Assembly (NCBI GenBank): GCA_009838975.1
Contig: VXQO01000017.1
Span: forward strand, 1-64,000
Origin: Gemmatimonadota bacterium
Lineage (GTDB): Bacteria > Gemmatimonadota > Gemmatimonadetes > Longimicrobiales > Gaopeijiaceae
Length of the DNA: 64,000 nt
Direction: 5' to 3'
Under the pieces are notes generated by a model. It was given only the letters and a program-made list of their open reading frames with translations. It was not told the origin of the DNA and searched no databases. Shown one piece after another: positions 46,660-55,951 of this stretch (position 1 is the stretch's first letter; each line of letters begins with the position of its first letter). The position numbers and the translations under genes are program-made.

Positions 46660-47976
46660 CTATTCGTAGTACTCCCGCCCCAGGTGGGTGATCTGCTTCT
46701 CTCCCGCCAGCCAGCGCAGGGTGTTCTTGAGCTTCTTGTGCTGGATGAACAGATCGTGCTCCGGGTAGAGCCCCTCGGGCGTATGCGGGCTCTTGAAGTA
46801 GAAGGACAGCCACTCCTGGATCCCTCCCATGCCCGAACGCCCGGCCAGATCCAGGAAGAGCGCCAGATCCAGGACGATCGGGGCGGCGAGGATCGAGTCC
46901 CGGCACAGGAAGTCCACCTTGATCTGCATGGGGTACCCCAGCCACCCGAAGATGTCGAGGTTGTCCCAGCCTTCCTTGTCGTCCCCCCGGGGGGGATAGT
47001 AGTTGATCCGGACCTTGTGGTAGAGCCGGCCGTACAGTTCGGGGTACATCTGCGGCTGCAAGATGTATTCGAGCACCCCCAGCTTGGACTCCTCCTTGGT
47101 CTTGAAGGATTCGGGGTCGTCGAGGACCTCGCCGTCGCGGTTGCCCAGGATGTTGGTGCTGAACCAGCCGCTCACCCCCAGCATCCTCGCCTTCAGCCCC
47201 GGGGCCAGGATCGTCTTCATCAGCGTCTGGCCCGTCTTGAAGTCCTTGCCGGCGATGGGCACGCCGCGATCCTGTGCCAGCGCCTCCAGTGCCGGCACGT
47301 CGGCCGACAGGTTCGGCGCCCCGTTGGCGTAGGGCACCCCCTCCATGATCGCCGCCCAGGCGTAGATCATGCTGGGCGCGATCGCGGGGTCGTCGTCGCG
47401 CATCGCCTGCTCGAAGGCCTCGGGGGTGGCGTGCGCGGATCCCGAGCGCTGAAACACCTCGGTCGAGCCGCACCAGATCATCACGGCGCGGTTGCACCCG
47501 TGCTCCGACTTGAAGCGGCGGATGTCCTCGCGCACCGCCTCCGCCAGCTCCATCCGGCTCCCCTTCCGCTTCCGGTTGGGCCCGTCCAGCCGCTTGACAT
47601 ACGCGGTGTCGAAGACCGCCGGCATGGGCTTCACCGATTTCAGAAAGCCCCGGATCGGGTCCAGGTGCCGCGTGCGATCCAGGACACCGGCGTTGACGGC
47701 GCTGTCGTAGGCGTCGTCCGGTATGGGGTCCCAGGCGCCGAAGACCAGTTGATCGAGCCCGGCAAGGTCGATGAGATCCTTGATGAGCGGCGTGCGCGCT
47801 TCGGTGCGCCTGCCCAGACGAATCGTGTTCATCTGTGTCAGGCTGCCGAAGGGCTGCGCCAGGCCCCGCCTTACCGCCTCGACGCCGGCCACCACCGTGG
47901 TGGCTACCGCGCCGAGCCCGGGGAGCAGGACACCCACGCGCCCGCCGGACGAAGAGATCCTGGGAGGCTGGTCCAC
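46660..47976 (-). CDS. ino1: Inositol-3-phosphate synthase
   Basis: A 438-residue myo-inositol-1-phosphate synthase, which cyclises glucose-6-phosphate using NAD. It has the Rossmann-like start GVLLPGLGAVATTVVAGVEAVRRG, then WDPIPDDAYDSAVNAGVLD, PSMIYAWAAIMEGVPYANGAPNLSADVPALEALA, and the catalytic stretch GKDFKTGQTLMKTILAPGLKARMLGVSGWFSTNILGNRDG. The end has QITHLGREYYE. It is six bases upstream (in transcription order downstream) of a CDP-alcohol phosphatidyltransferase, suggesting inositol phospholipid synthesis. Confidence 0.95.
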   Translation of the reverse strand: MDQPPRISSSGGRVGVLLPGLGAVATTVVAGVEAVRRGLAQPFGSLTQMNTIRLGRRTEARTPLIKDLIDLAGLDQLVFGAWDPIPDDAYDSAVNAGVLDRTRHLDPIRGFLKSVKPMPAVFDTAYVKRLDGPNRKRKGSRMELAEAVREDIRRFKSEHGCNRAVMIWCGSTEVFQRSGSAHATPEAFEQAMRDDDPAIAPSMIYAWAAIMEGVPYANGAPNLSADVPALEALAQDRGVPIAGKDFKTGQTLMKTILAPGLKARMLGVSGWFSTNILGNRDGEVLDDPESFKTKEESKLGVLEYILQPQMYPELYGRLYHKVRINYYPPRGDDKEGWDNLDIFGWLGYPMQIKVDFLCRDSILAAPIVLDLALFLDLAGRSGMGGIQEWLSFYFKSPHTPEGLYPEHDLFIQHKKLKNTLRWLAGEKQITHLGREYYE

Positions 47977-47982
47977 TGTGAC

Positions 47983-48639
47983 CTAACCCTTTCCGGCGGT
48001 CGGACCGCCGTTGTCTAGAGGAACACCCGTGCCGCGCCTGTACACCCAGAAGATGCGCTGCACGGCCGTGGCATTGGTCAATACGGCTACGATCACGATG
48101 ATCACGGTGAGAACCAGACCGTCCCACGCGAGGCCGAAGATCAGCGACCCCAGGCCGAGGATCAGGATGCGCTCGCCTCTTTGCATGAGCCCCACCGAGC
48201 AGTCGAATCCGAGCGACTCCGCCTTGGCCCGCGTGTAGCTCACCATCAGCGAGCCTCCGAGTGCCAGGGCGATGATGTAGATCATGAGGATGTCGACGAA
48301 CTCGACCTGGTAGGCGTTGTAGAGGCTCATGAGCCCGATGTACATCGCGATTTCGGAGATGCGGTCCAGGGTGGCGTCGAAGAATGCCCCGAACTTGGAG
48401 GCGAGGCCGGATACCCGCGCTACACTGCCGTCGAAGACATCGCACAGGCCGCCGAGCAGCATGAGAAGTCCGGCCGTGCGGACATGGTCCTGCGAGTACA
48501 TGACCGCCCCGGCCACGGTGACCAGGAAGCCCGCCACCGTGATGGCGTTGGGATGGACCCCCCGCCGTATCAGCCACCGGGTGATCGGCCCGGTGATCCG
48601 CTCGGTCGGCTCCCGCAGGTCGCTGATGCTCCTGGGCAT
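47983..48639 (-). CDS. CDP-alcohol phosphatidyltransferase family protein
   Basis: A 218-residue membrane enzyme with five or six spans and the family motif DG-x2-AR-x8-G-x3-D-x3-D, seen as CDVFDGSVARVSGLASKFGAFFDATLDR. It swaps CMP on a CDP-activated lipid for an alcohol. Because it directly precedes the inositol-phosphate synthase gene in the transcript, phosphatidylinositol-phosphate synthase is the likeliest role, though phosphatidylglycerophosphate synthase cannot be excluded. The start MPRSISDLREPTERITGPITRWLIRRGV has GGGAGGG in front; a longer start would overlap ylbF. Confidence 0.85.
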   Translation of the reverse strand: MPRSISDLREPTERITGPITRWLIRRGVHPNAITVAGFLVTVAGAVMYSQDHVRTAGLLMLLGGLCDVFDGSVARVSGLASKFGAFFDATLDRISEIAMYIGLMSLYNAYQVEFVDILMIYIIALALGGSLMVSYTRAKAESLGFDCSVGLMQRGERILILGLGSLIFGLAWDGLVLTVIIVIVAVLTNATAVQRIFWVYRRGTGVPLDNGGPTAGKG

Positions 48640-48688
48640 CGAGCCCTCCCGCCGTCGCCCGGACTGGTTGCTGGCGGTCACTGATCGC

Positions 48689-49048
48689 TCATGAAGTGAG
48701 GATGATCCGGGACGCCGCACCCTCCTGCATCCCCTTCTGGATGGCCGCGTTCACCCGGTACATGACCTTGTCGAAGTTGGCCTGCGCGGAAACGAGGCTC
48801 TGATACACCGACGACGCCTGCAGTTTGTTCAGTGCCGCTTCGTAGCGCTCCATTTCCGCCTGGTCCGGCTCCTTTCCTTCCCGGATCGCGGCCTGCAGCG
48901 TCCCTTCCTGCTGCCTGAGCTGGTTGGTCAGCTCCACGATCCGGCGATCATCGTCCGCGCACTCCTTCGCCCGGGCGAGCGTCCGGTATTCGGGGGTATT
49001 TCCGAGCGCCCGGCCCAGGGATCCGGCCAGGTCATCAATGTTGGTCAT
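48689..49048 (-). CDS. YlbF family regulator
   Basis: A 119-residue all-helical protein of the YlbF/YmcA family: LAGSLGRALGNTPEYRTLARAKECADDDRRIVELTNQLRQQEGTLQAA and ALNKLQASSVYQSLVSAQANFDKVMYRVNAAIQ. In Bacillus the family forms a complex affecting competence, biofilm and RNA maturation (RNase Y); here it may be a structural homologue only. Its ATG lies inside the last 14 bases of prmC, so translation is linked to release-factor genes. Confidence 0.85.
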   Translation of the reverse strand: MTNIDDLAGSLGRALGNTPEYRTLARAKECADDDRRIVELTNQLRQQEGTLQAAIREGKEPDQAEMERYEAALNKLQASSVYQSLVSAQANFDKVMYRVNAAIQKGMQEGAASRIILTS

Positions 49049-49957
49049 GCGTCAACCTCCGTGCAAAAACATAGCGTTGGCGGCCTGTAAGGTCGTCATG
49101 CAACCGGATCGACCGAAAGCGTCCCGTATCGCTGATGAAGCCGGCCACGGTTTCGCCCTGGGCACTCCCCACCTCCAGCCCGAACCACCCGTCCGGGCGC
49201 AGGACGGCTTCCACGCCCGCGACGAGGGCGGCGATGAGGGCCAGCCCTCCCTGCCCGGCCACCATGGCGGCGCGCGGCTCCCACTCCCGCACTTCGGGTT
49301 CGGCCCCGCGCCACTCTGCCTCGCTCAGGTACGGCGGGTTGGACAGGACGAGATCGAAGGTGAGCCCGCCCACCGGATCCAGCAACGAACCCCGGCGGAA
49401 ATCGATGGCGGGCCGGCCGCACGCCGTCGCGTTCGCGCGCGCAACCTCGAGGGCGTCGGCAGAGATGTCTGTTGCGGTGACGGACCGGGCCAGCCCCTCG
49501 GCCGCCAGGGCGATTGCGATCGCCCCCGACCCCGTCCCGACGTCGAGGGCGGATTCGAAGACGCGGTCGTGCCCGGCGACCCGGGCCAGCACCTCGAGCA
49601 GGTACTCCGTCTCGGGACGCGGGATGGCGACGCGGGGGTCGACCGCGAGCTCCAGATCCCGGAAGGGCGCGGACCCGAGCAGGTATTGCAGCGGCTCGCG
49701 CGCCGCCCGGCGCCGGAGAAGTGGACGGTAGACGGCCAGTTCGGCCTCGGCGAGGGGGCGGTCGAAATCCAGGTACAGCTGCAGCCGGTCGATCCCGAGG
49801 ACGTGGGCCAGCAGGTATTCAGCGTTCAGGCGACCGTCGTCGACACCCTTGCCACGCAGATAGTCGCCGCTCCAGCGGGCGACCTCCATGACCGTCCACC
49901 GCCGCTCGCCGGCTCCGCCGGGGGGTGAACGGCGGGGGGCGGTTGAGGGCGAGCCGG

Positions 49958-49961
<4 letters not shown>
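49035..49961 (-). CDS. prmC: Release factor glutamine methyltransferase
   Basis: A 308-residue PrmC/HemK that methylates the GGQ glutamine of RF1 and RF2. The N-terminal helical domain contains [61 protein letters not shown]; the SAM site is [16 protein letters not shown], and the catalytic motif is [14 protein letters not shown]. The ATG overlaps the prfA stop (ATGA), giving the classic prfA-prmC pair so substrate and modifier are made together. Confidence 0.96.
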
Positions 49962-51046
<1,085 letters not shown>

Positions 51047-51099
51047 GGGGGTTCTCCGTGCGGGCAGGGTGGCGCGACGTCAGCCCAACAATGTAGCCG

Positions 51100-51115
51100 A
51101 CCGTCCGTGGACGGT
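51100..51115. other. Short hairpin in the prfA upstream region
   Basis: ACCGTCC (51100-51106) and GGACGGT (51109-51115) form a perfect seven-base inverted repeat with a two-base centre. It lies between the AT-rich repeat and prfA. The core resembles the CCGTCC/GGACGG palindrome between the hypothetical gene and dnaJ. Terminator of lnt or a leader hairpin for prfA are both possible. Confidence 0.35.
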
Positions 51116-51168
51116 GAACGCCGACCCACTCGGGGGCCGGATCCGGCCGCAGCAGACGGTCGATGGCT

Positions 51169-51208
51169 ATGTAATGTCAATATTACAAATGTAATTTCAA
51201 CATTACAT
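51169..51208. repeat. AT-rich tandem palindrome, copy C
   Basis: Two abutting 20-base units: ATGTAATGTCAATATTACAA (51169-51188) and ATGTAATTTCAACATTACAT (51189-51208), both near-palindromes of the same type as copies A and B. The lnt stop codon (51183-51185) and the last coding residues (about VMLKLHL) lie inside it. On the other side prfA begins about 120 bases away. Confidence 0.7.
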
Positions 51209-52766
51209 TTGGCATTGCGCCGCCGATCGCCCCCGCCATGAAGACGGCGAAGCAGACCACACCGAGAAGGTCGCCGGTGCGCGTGAAGAGGGTGGTGCCG
51301 TGCCGGGGCGCTGCCGTGAGGACCGCGACGCCCTCCACGCCGGGTTCGAGCGCGTAGGGTGCTCCCTGGCCCGCTGGAGACACCGCGAAGCTGTAGCCGG
51401 TGGCTCCGACCTGAATCACCGACACCCGGTTCTCGATCGCGCGAAGACGTCCGTGCGTCGCGTGCTGCCAATAGGCCCAGGTCGTGCGGAAGGGGCGTCC
51501 GGGGTCCAGCCAGTCGTCGTTGGAGATGACCGCCAGCCACTCGGCCCCGCCGCGGACGAGGGTGCGCGCGGTCGCCTCGAAGGCCGAATCGTAGCAGATC
51601 ATGACGCCCGTGGGGTGACCGCCCAGCATCAGCGGACGAGGGTCGCGGCCCACGGCATACCCGCGGTTGGGAAGAGGGCGTCCGGCTGCCGGCCAGACTC
51701 CCGTGGCTTCCAGTCCCGGGACCAGGCGGGCCTTGCGGTACGGCGGCGGGGCGGGGCCGGCGGCGGGCTGGACGAAGGCGGCGTTGTACCAGAGGGTGTC
51801 CGGGCTGTCGGCGAGCGGCTCGGCGTCGAGGGCACCGATCAGGATGTCGGTCCGGAGCGCGCCGGCGGACCGGGCGAGCTCGGGGCCCGGGACCCCGAGG
51901 AAGCGTTCCGGGAAGACCGCCGCGACGAAGGGCCGGATGCCCGCCTGCTCCCGGAGCGGGTCGAGCCAGCGATCGAGGTCGCCGCCGGCGCGTCCGGGCT
52001 GTACGACCGCAACCTCCGCCAGCACGCCCGCGTTGCGCGGGGAGTCGAGGCCGGCCTGGCGGATTTGGCCTGCGAGGGCGGGAAGGGCCAGCAGGAGCGA
52101 AATGAGGGCGATGGTGCGCGGCTCTGCCCGGCGCACGGGAGATGGGCCGCGGAGGCGGCGTGACCAGGGCCCTCGCGGTACCGGCAGAGCCGCCAGGCAA
52201 GCCCCCGCCGCGACCGTCCAGAAGGTGAGGAACCGCGCCCCGAACACCTCGGCCCCGGCGGCCAGCGCCGGATGCCACGCGAGCGAGCTTCCCGCGTTGA
52301 GCCAGGCGTAGGGGACCCAGGGTACCCGCGCCGCCAGCCACTCGAAACCGGTCCAGCAGGCGGCGAGCGCCAGCGCCAGTGGCCATCCCTTGCGGCTGTG
52401 AAGGAACGTGGCGGCGCCGCAGGCCGCACCCGCGACGACGCCTATGAGGAGCAGGACGAGGAGGTAGGTGGGGACCGCCAGCGGCGTTCGCCATGAGAGC
52501 GACGGCACCATCCAGTAGAGACCGATCCCATGCGCGACGGCGGCTGCCGTGAAGCCCTGTGCGAAGGGGGCAAGGGGGGGCGCCGAGACGTCGCGCGCGG
52601 TGAGGGAGAGGGACGCCGCGAGCGGGGCGAAGGCCAGGAAGGGGACGACGGGGCCTCCGTGCGGGGAGAAGGTGGCGCCGATCGCGAGGCCGGACGCGGC
52701 AGCGAGCAACAGTGCGGTGGGCGCGGTGCTCCCGGACGGCGGGCCCGCGGCGCCCGGCGGCGACAT
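51183..52766 (-). CDS. lnt: Apolipoprotein N-acyltransferase
   Basis: A 527-residue inner-membrane enzyme that adds the third acyl chain to lipoproteins. About six N-terminal membrane spans are followed by a periplasmic nitrilase-like domain with the catalytic triad: Glu in AVFPERFLG, Lys in YRKARLVPGLE, and Cys in GVMICYDSAFE; WLAVISNDDWLDPGRPFRTTWAYWQHATHGRLRAIENRVSVIQVGATGYSFAV is characteristic. A final membrane span ends the protein. The last residues, MPNVMLKLHL, are encoded by the AT-rich palindrome and are not family sequence. The start shares one base with the oxidoreductase stop. Confidence 0.94.
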   Translation of the reverse strand: MSPPGAAGPPSGSTAPTALLLAAASGLAIGATFSPHGGPVVPFLAFAPLAASLSLTARDVSAPPLAPFAQGFTAAAVAHGIGLYWMVPSLSWRTPLAVPTYLLVLLLIGVVAGAACGAATFLHSRKGWPLALALAACWTGFEWLAARVPWVPYAWLNAGSSLAWHPALAAGAEVFGARFLTFWTVAAGACLAALPVPRGPWSRRLRGPSPVRRAEPRTIALISLLLALPALAGQIRQAGLDSPRNAGVLAEVAVVQPGRAGGDLDRWLDPLREQAGIRPFVAAVFPERFLGVPGPELARSAGALRTDILIGALDAEPLADSPDTLWYNAAFVQPAAGPAPPPYRKARLVPGLEATGVWPAAGRPLPNRGYAVGRDPRPLMLGGHPTGVMICYDSAFEATARTLVRGGAEWLAVISNDDWLDPGRPFRTTWAYWQHATHGRLRAIENRVSVIQVGATGYSFAVSPAGQGAPYALEPGVEGVAVLTAAPRHGTTLFTRTGDLLGVVCFAVFMAGAIGGAMPNVMLKLHL

Positions 52767-53788
52767 CAGGAGAGCTTGACCTCGCGACCCTCGTGCGCCG
52801 ACTCGTAGGCGGCTTCGATGAGCGTCATCAGCCCGATCTGGTCGGCAGGAGGCTTCGCGGCGGCGGTCCCCCCGACGACCCGCACGAATTCGTCCAGCAG
52901 GCGGCGGTAGCCGTTGGTGAAGTGGTCCTCGCCGCCGCGCGGGATGGGCTGGCGGGGGGTGATGTCAACCGTGCGCCCCCCGATCTGCTTGTAGATAGAG
53001 AGGGGCGACAGGCGCGCGCTGCCCTCCGAGCCGAGCACCCAGAGCCGGTGACGGTCCTCGGGGGCATGCAGGCGCCAGCTCGCCGTGAGCGTCACGGCCA
53101 CCCCGTCACGCGTGACCGCATGGACGTGCGCCTCCTCCTCCACGTCGAAGCCGTCGCCCCGGGTGGTGGCGGCCACCCGGTCCATCTCCGGGTAGCCGAG
53201 CACCCAGAGCGCGAGATCCAGCGCCGGCACCCCCAGGTCCATCAGCGCGCCGCCTCCCGATTCCAGCGCACGCCGCCGCCATCCCGTCCGCGGACGTCGC
53301 ACGGCGCGGTTGAGCCAGGTCACCCTCGCGGTGCCGATCTCGCCCAGCGCCCCCTCGGCGACCGCGGAGCGCAACGCCCGTACATTGGCCTGATAGCGGT
53401 GCGACAGCCCCGGCACGACGCCCTTGCCCGTCGCCCGGGCGGCCTCCAACAGGTGGCGTGCCCCGCCGGGCGACAGCGCCAGCGGACGCTCGACCAGCAC
53501 GTGCTTGCCCGCTTCGAGGCAGGCCGCCGCAAAGCTCTCGTGAAGGAAACTGGGTGCGCAGATCACCACGCCCTCGATCTCCTCCGCGGCGATCAGCTCG
53601 TCGTCGGTCAGTACTCGCGGCACGCCGAAGCGCTCGGCCACGGCCTGTCCCTTGACCGCATCCAGGTCCGAAATCGCGGTTACCTCGACGTCGGCTCGCT
53701 CGCTGAGGATCGGCAGGTGCAGCAACTGGCTCGTCACCCCCGTCCCGATCACGCCGATCCGCACCCGCCGCGGTCCGCTCTCAGGCAT
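52766..53788 (-). CDS. Gfo/Idh/MocA family oxidoreductase
   Basis: A 340-residue NAD(P)-dependent dehydrogenase. The Rossmann motif is RIGVIGTGVTSQLLHLPIL; the cofactor/substrate region shows VVICAPSFLHESFAAACLEAGKHVLVERPLALSPGGARHLLEAA. The usual EKP motif reads ERP here, so the catalytic lysine is replaced by arginine. GGGALMDLGVPALDLALWVLG is the GxxxDxxxH-type segment with leucine instead of His, another weak point. Substrate unknown; a sugar or related polyol is typical. It overlaps rimO by eight bases and lnt by one. Confidence 0.88.
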   Translation of the reverse strand: MPESGPRRVRIGVIGTGVTSQLLHLPILSERADVEVTAISDLDAVKGQAVAERFGVPRVLTDDELIAAEEIEGVVICAPSFLHESFAAACLEAGKHVLVERPLALSPGGARHLLEAARATGKGVVPGLSHRYQANVRALRSAVAEGALGEIGTARVTWLNRAVRRPRTGWRRRALESGGGALMDLGVPALDLALWVLGYPEMDRVAATTRGDGFDVEEEAHVHAVTRDGVAVTLTASWRLHAPEDRHRLWVLGSEGSARLSPLSIYKQIGGRTVDITPRQPIPRGGEDHFTNGYRRLLDEFVRVVGGTAAAKPPADQIGLMTLIEAAYESAHEGREVKLS

Positions 53789-55235
53789 CGATCACCCTCC
53801 CGAACAGGTCGTAGTCTCCCGCCTCCTCGATCTCCACCTCGACGATATCGCCGGGGCGCGCCGCACCGGCAGAGGCAAGCAGCGTCTGTCCGTCCACCTC
53901 GATCGCCTGTCCCTGGGTGCGCCCGACCCCTTCGTGGCCGGCCTCGCCAGGCGTGAGTTCGTCGACCAGCAGCTGCGTCCGCGTCCCCACGCGCGCCAGG
54001 TTCGATTCGAGCGAAAGGTCCCGCTGATGCTCCATCACCATCTCCAGCCGCTCGGCCTTGAGCTGGTCGGGCACCTGGTCGGGCATGGCCGCGGCCGCCG
54101 TGCCCTCCTCGATCGAGTAGGCGAAGGCGCCGACCCGGTCGAAGCGGATTTCCTCGAGAAAATCCATCATGATGCGCACGTCGTCGTTGGTCTCGCCCGG
54201 AAAACCGACGATGACGGTGGTGCGCAGGGTGAGGTCGTCGATCTCGTCCCGTAGCCAGCGGACGCGCTCGCGCACCGTGGCCTGTCGCTCGGGACGCCGC
54301 ATGCGCGCCAGGACCGCGTCGCTTCCGTGTTGCAGCGGCATGTCCAGGTAGGGAAGGAGACGCGGTTCGCGCGCGATCAGCCGGACCAGCCGCGGCGTGA
54401 TCCCGGACGGGTACATGTAGAGCAGCCGGTACCAGTCCACCTCCGTGCCTTCCACGAGCGCCTCCAGGAGATCGTGGAGCAGCGGCGCGGAGCGGTCGCG
54501 GCGTCTGAGGTCGCGGCCGTACCAGGTGGTGTCCTGCGACACCAGGTTGAGCTCGCGCACCCCCTGCTCGCCAAGTTCGCGGGCCTCGGCCACCAGCGCG
54601 TGCAGGTCCGCCGAGCGGTGCAGGCCGCGCATGTGCGGGATGGCACAGAAGGCGCAGCGATGGTCGCACCCCTCGCTCACCTTGAGGTAGGAGACGTGCG
54701 GCGTTTCCGAGGTCAGGATGCGCAGCGGCCGCTCCATGTTCGGCACGAACGTCTCACCGACCAGCCCCCGGGCGCGCAGCTCAGGAACCAGGCGCGCCAT
54801 CTCGGCGATGCCGAGGAAGAGATCCACCTCGGGAATCTCCTCTTCCATCTCGGCCCCGTAGCGCTGCACCATGCAACCGACCGCCACCACCGCCCTCACC
54901 CGGCCGCGGGCCTTGAGTTCGCACGCGCCCAGGATCGTGTCGATGGACTGTTCCTTGGCCGCGTCGATGAAGCCGCAGGTGTTCACCACCACCACTTCCG
55001 CGTCCTCCACCTCGCTGGTCACCCTCGCGCCCGACGCCACCAGTGCGGCCATCATGTGCTCGGAATCGACGGTGTTCTTGTCGCACCCCAGGGTCACCAG
55101 GCCGAGGCGCGGTCCGTCCTCGGGACCGATCGCGAAGGAGCGCGGGTCGACCGCGCGTACGTCCGGGCGCACGTCCGGCCTCACCGGCCCCGCACTCACC
55201 GGAAAGACGGGGAGATCCCTCGTCCGGAGCCTCAT
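53781..55235 (-). CDS. rimO: Ribosomal protein S12 methylthiotransferase RimO
   Basis: A 484-residue radical SAM enzyme adding a methylthio group to the conserved aspartate of ribosomal protein S12. The N-terminal UPF0004 domain has GLVTLGCDKNTVDSEHM and VVVNTCGFIDAAKEQSIDTI, VAVGCMVQRYG; the radical SAM cluster is KVSEGCDHRCAFCAIPHMRG (CxxxCxxC); LNLVSQDTTWYGRDL and PYLDMPLQHGSDAVLARM follow, and a TRAM domain ends the protein. The first about 45 residues (Arg/Pro/Val-rich) are an unusual N-terminal extension. The ATG overlaps the lolA stop (TAATG). Confidence 0.94.
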   Translation of the reverse strand: MRLRTRDLPVFPVSAGPVRPDVRPDVRAVDPRSFAIGPEDGPRLGLVTLGCDKNTVDSEHMMAALVASGARVTSEVEDAEVVVVNTCGFIDAAKEQSIDTILGACELKARGRVRAVVAVGCMVQRYGAEMEEEIPEVDLFLGIAEMARLVPELRARGLVGETFVPNMERPLRILTSETPHVSYLKVSEGCDHRCAFCAIPHMRGLHRSADLHALVAEARELGEQGVRELNLVSQDTTWYGRDLRRRDRSAPLLHDLLEALVEGTEVDWYRLLYMYPSGITPRLVRLIAREPRLLPYLDMPLQHGSDAVLARMRRPERQATVRERVRWLRDEIDDLTLRTTVIVGFPGETNDDVRIMMDFLEEIRFDRVGAFAYSIEEGTAAAAMPDQVPDQLKAERLEMVMEHQRDLSLESNLARVGTRTQLLVDELTPGEAGHEGVGRTQGQAIEVDGQTLLASAGAARPGDIVEVEIEEAGDYDLFGRVIDA

Positions 55236-55951
55236 TACAGCCTCATCGGAGTGCGGGCAGGCCCTCGGTCGCCCGATCCTCCCCCGCCCCGGATCCGCGC
55301 CCCTTCCGGAACCTCGAACACGAAAGTTCCGGGATCGATCGACGGTGACAGGTCCAGGCCGTGCAGCGTGACGGTGCGCACGTTCCCGCTCTGTTCCTGG
55401 ATTTCGAGCCGCCGGATCACATGACTCCCGGTATCCACCCACAGGCGTGCCCTGTCGTAGGCCGCTCCCGCTCGCGGCGTCAGCGTCACGACCCGGCACT
55501 CGCGTCCGCCGACCACCTCGATCCCCCCCTCTTCGGCGTCGTACTTGACGCCCGGATCCTCGAGCAGCTCGCGAAAGAAGTCCCGGCTCGCCGGCGCGTC
55601 CGACACCGGGTACCGATTCACCTGCACATCGTCGAGGCTCGGGTAGTAGACCCAGAAGAACTCCCCGTCCGAAATCACCATGTCGCCGTCCGGGTCCGAG
55701 AAGCGCATGGAGAACAGGTTGGGACGCTGCTGGCACACCCGCCCGGCGCTTTGAATGGTCCGGCGCGTGAGCCGCACCTCGATCGCCTGCTCGAAGTCGG
55801 CGCACATCGCAGCCACGTCGCGGTACAGCTCGGCCGCCGCCTCGATCGCCTGAACCGACTCCTGGGCCGTTCCCACCGCCACGGACGCCGGCAGGCCAAG
55901 GGCTGCCCAGGCTGCCGCAGAGGCCACCAGCGGACTCCGCCGGCCCCGCAT
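55235..55951 (-). CDS. lolA: Outer membrane lipoprotein carrier protein LolA
   Basis: A 238-residue periplasmic chaperone ferrying lipoproteins from LolCDE to the outer membrane. The N-terminal signal peptide is MRGRRSPLVASAAAWAALGLPASVAVGTAQES. Family features: AAELYRDVAAMCADFEQAIEVRLTRRTIQSAGRV, RPNLFSMRFSDPDGDMVISDGEFFWVYYPSLDDVQVNRY, and RLWVDTGSHVIRRLEIQEQSGNVRTVTLHGLDLSPSIDPGTFVFEVPEGA. I prefer the ATG sharing one base with the ftsK stop; an ATG four codons upstream is also possible. Its pairing with ftsK is common. It indicates an outer membrane. Confidence 0.9.
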   Translation of the reverse strand: MRGRRSPLVASAAAWAALGLPASVAVGTAQESVQAIEAAAELYRDVAAMCADFEQAIEVRLTRRTIQSAGRVCQQRPNLFSMRFSDPDGDMVISDGEFFWVYYPSLDDVQVNRYPVSDAPASRDFFRELLEDPGVKYDAEEGGIEVVGGRECRVVTLTPRAGAAYDRARLWVDTGSHVIRRLEIQEQSGNVRTVTLHGLDLSPSIDPGTFVFEVPEGARIRGGGGSGDRGPARTPMRL

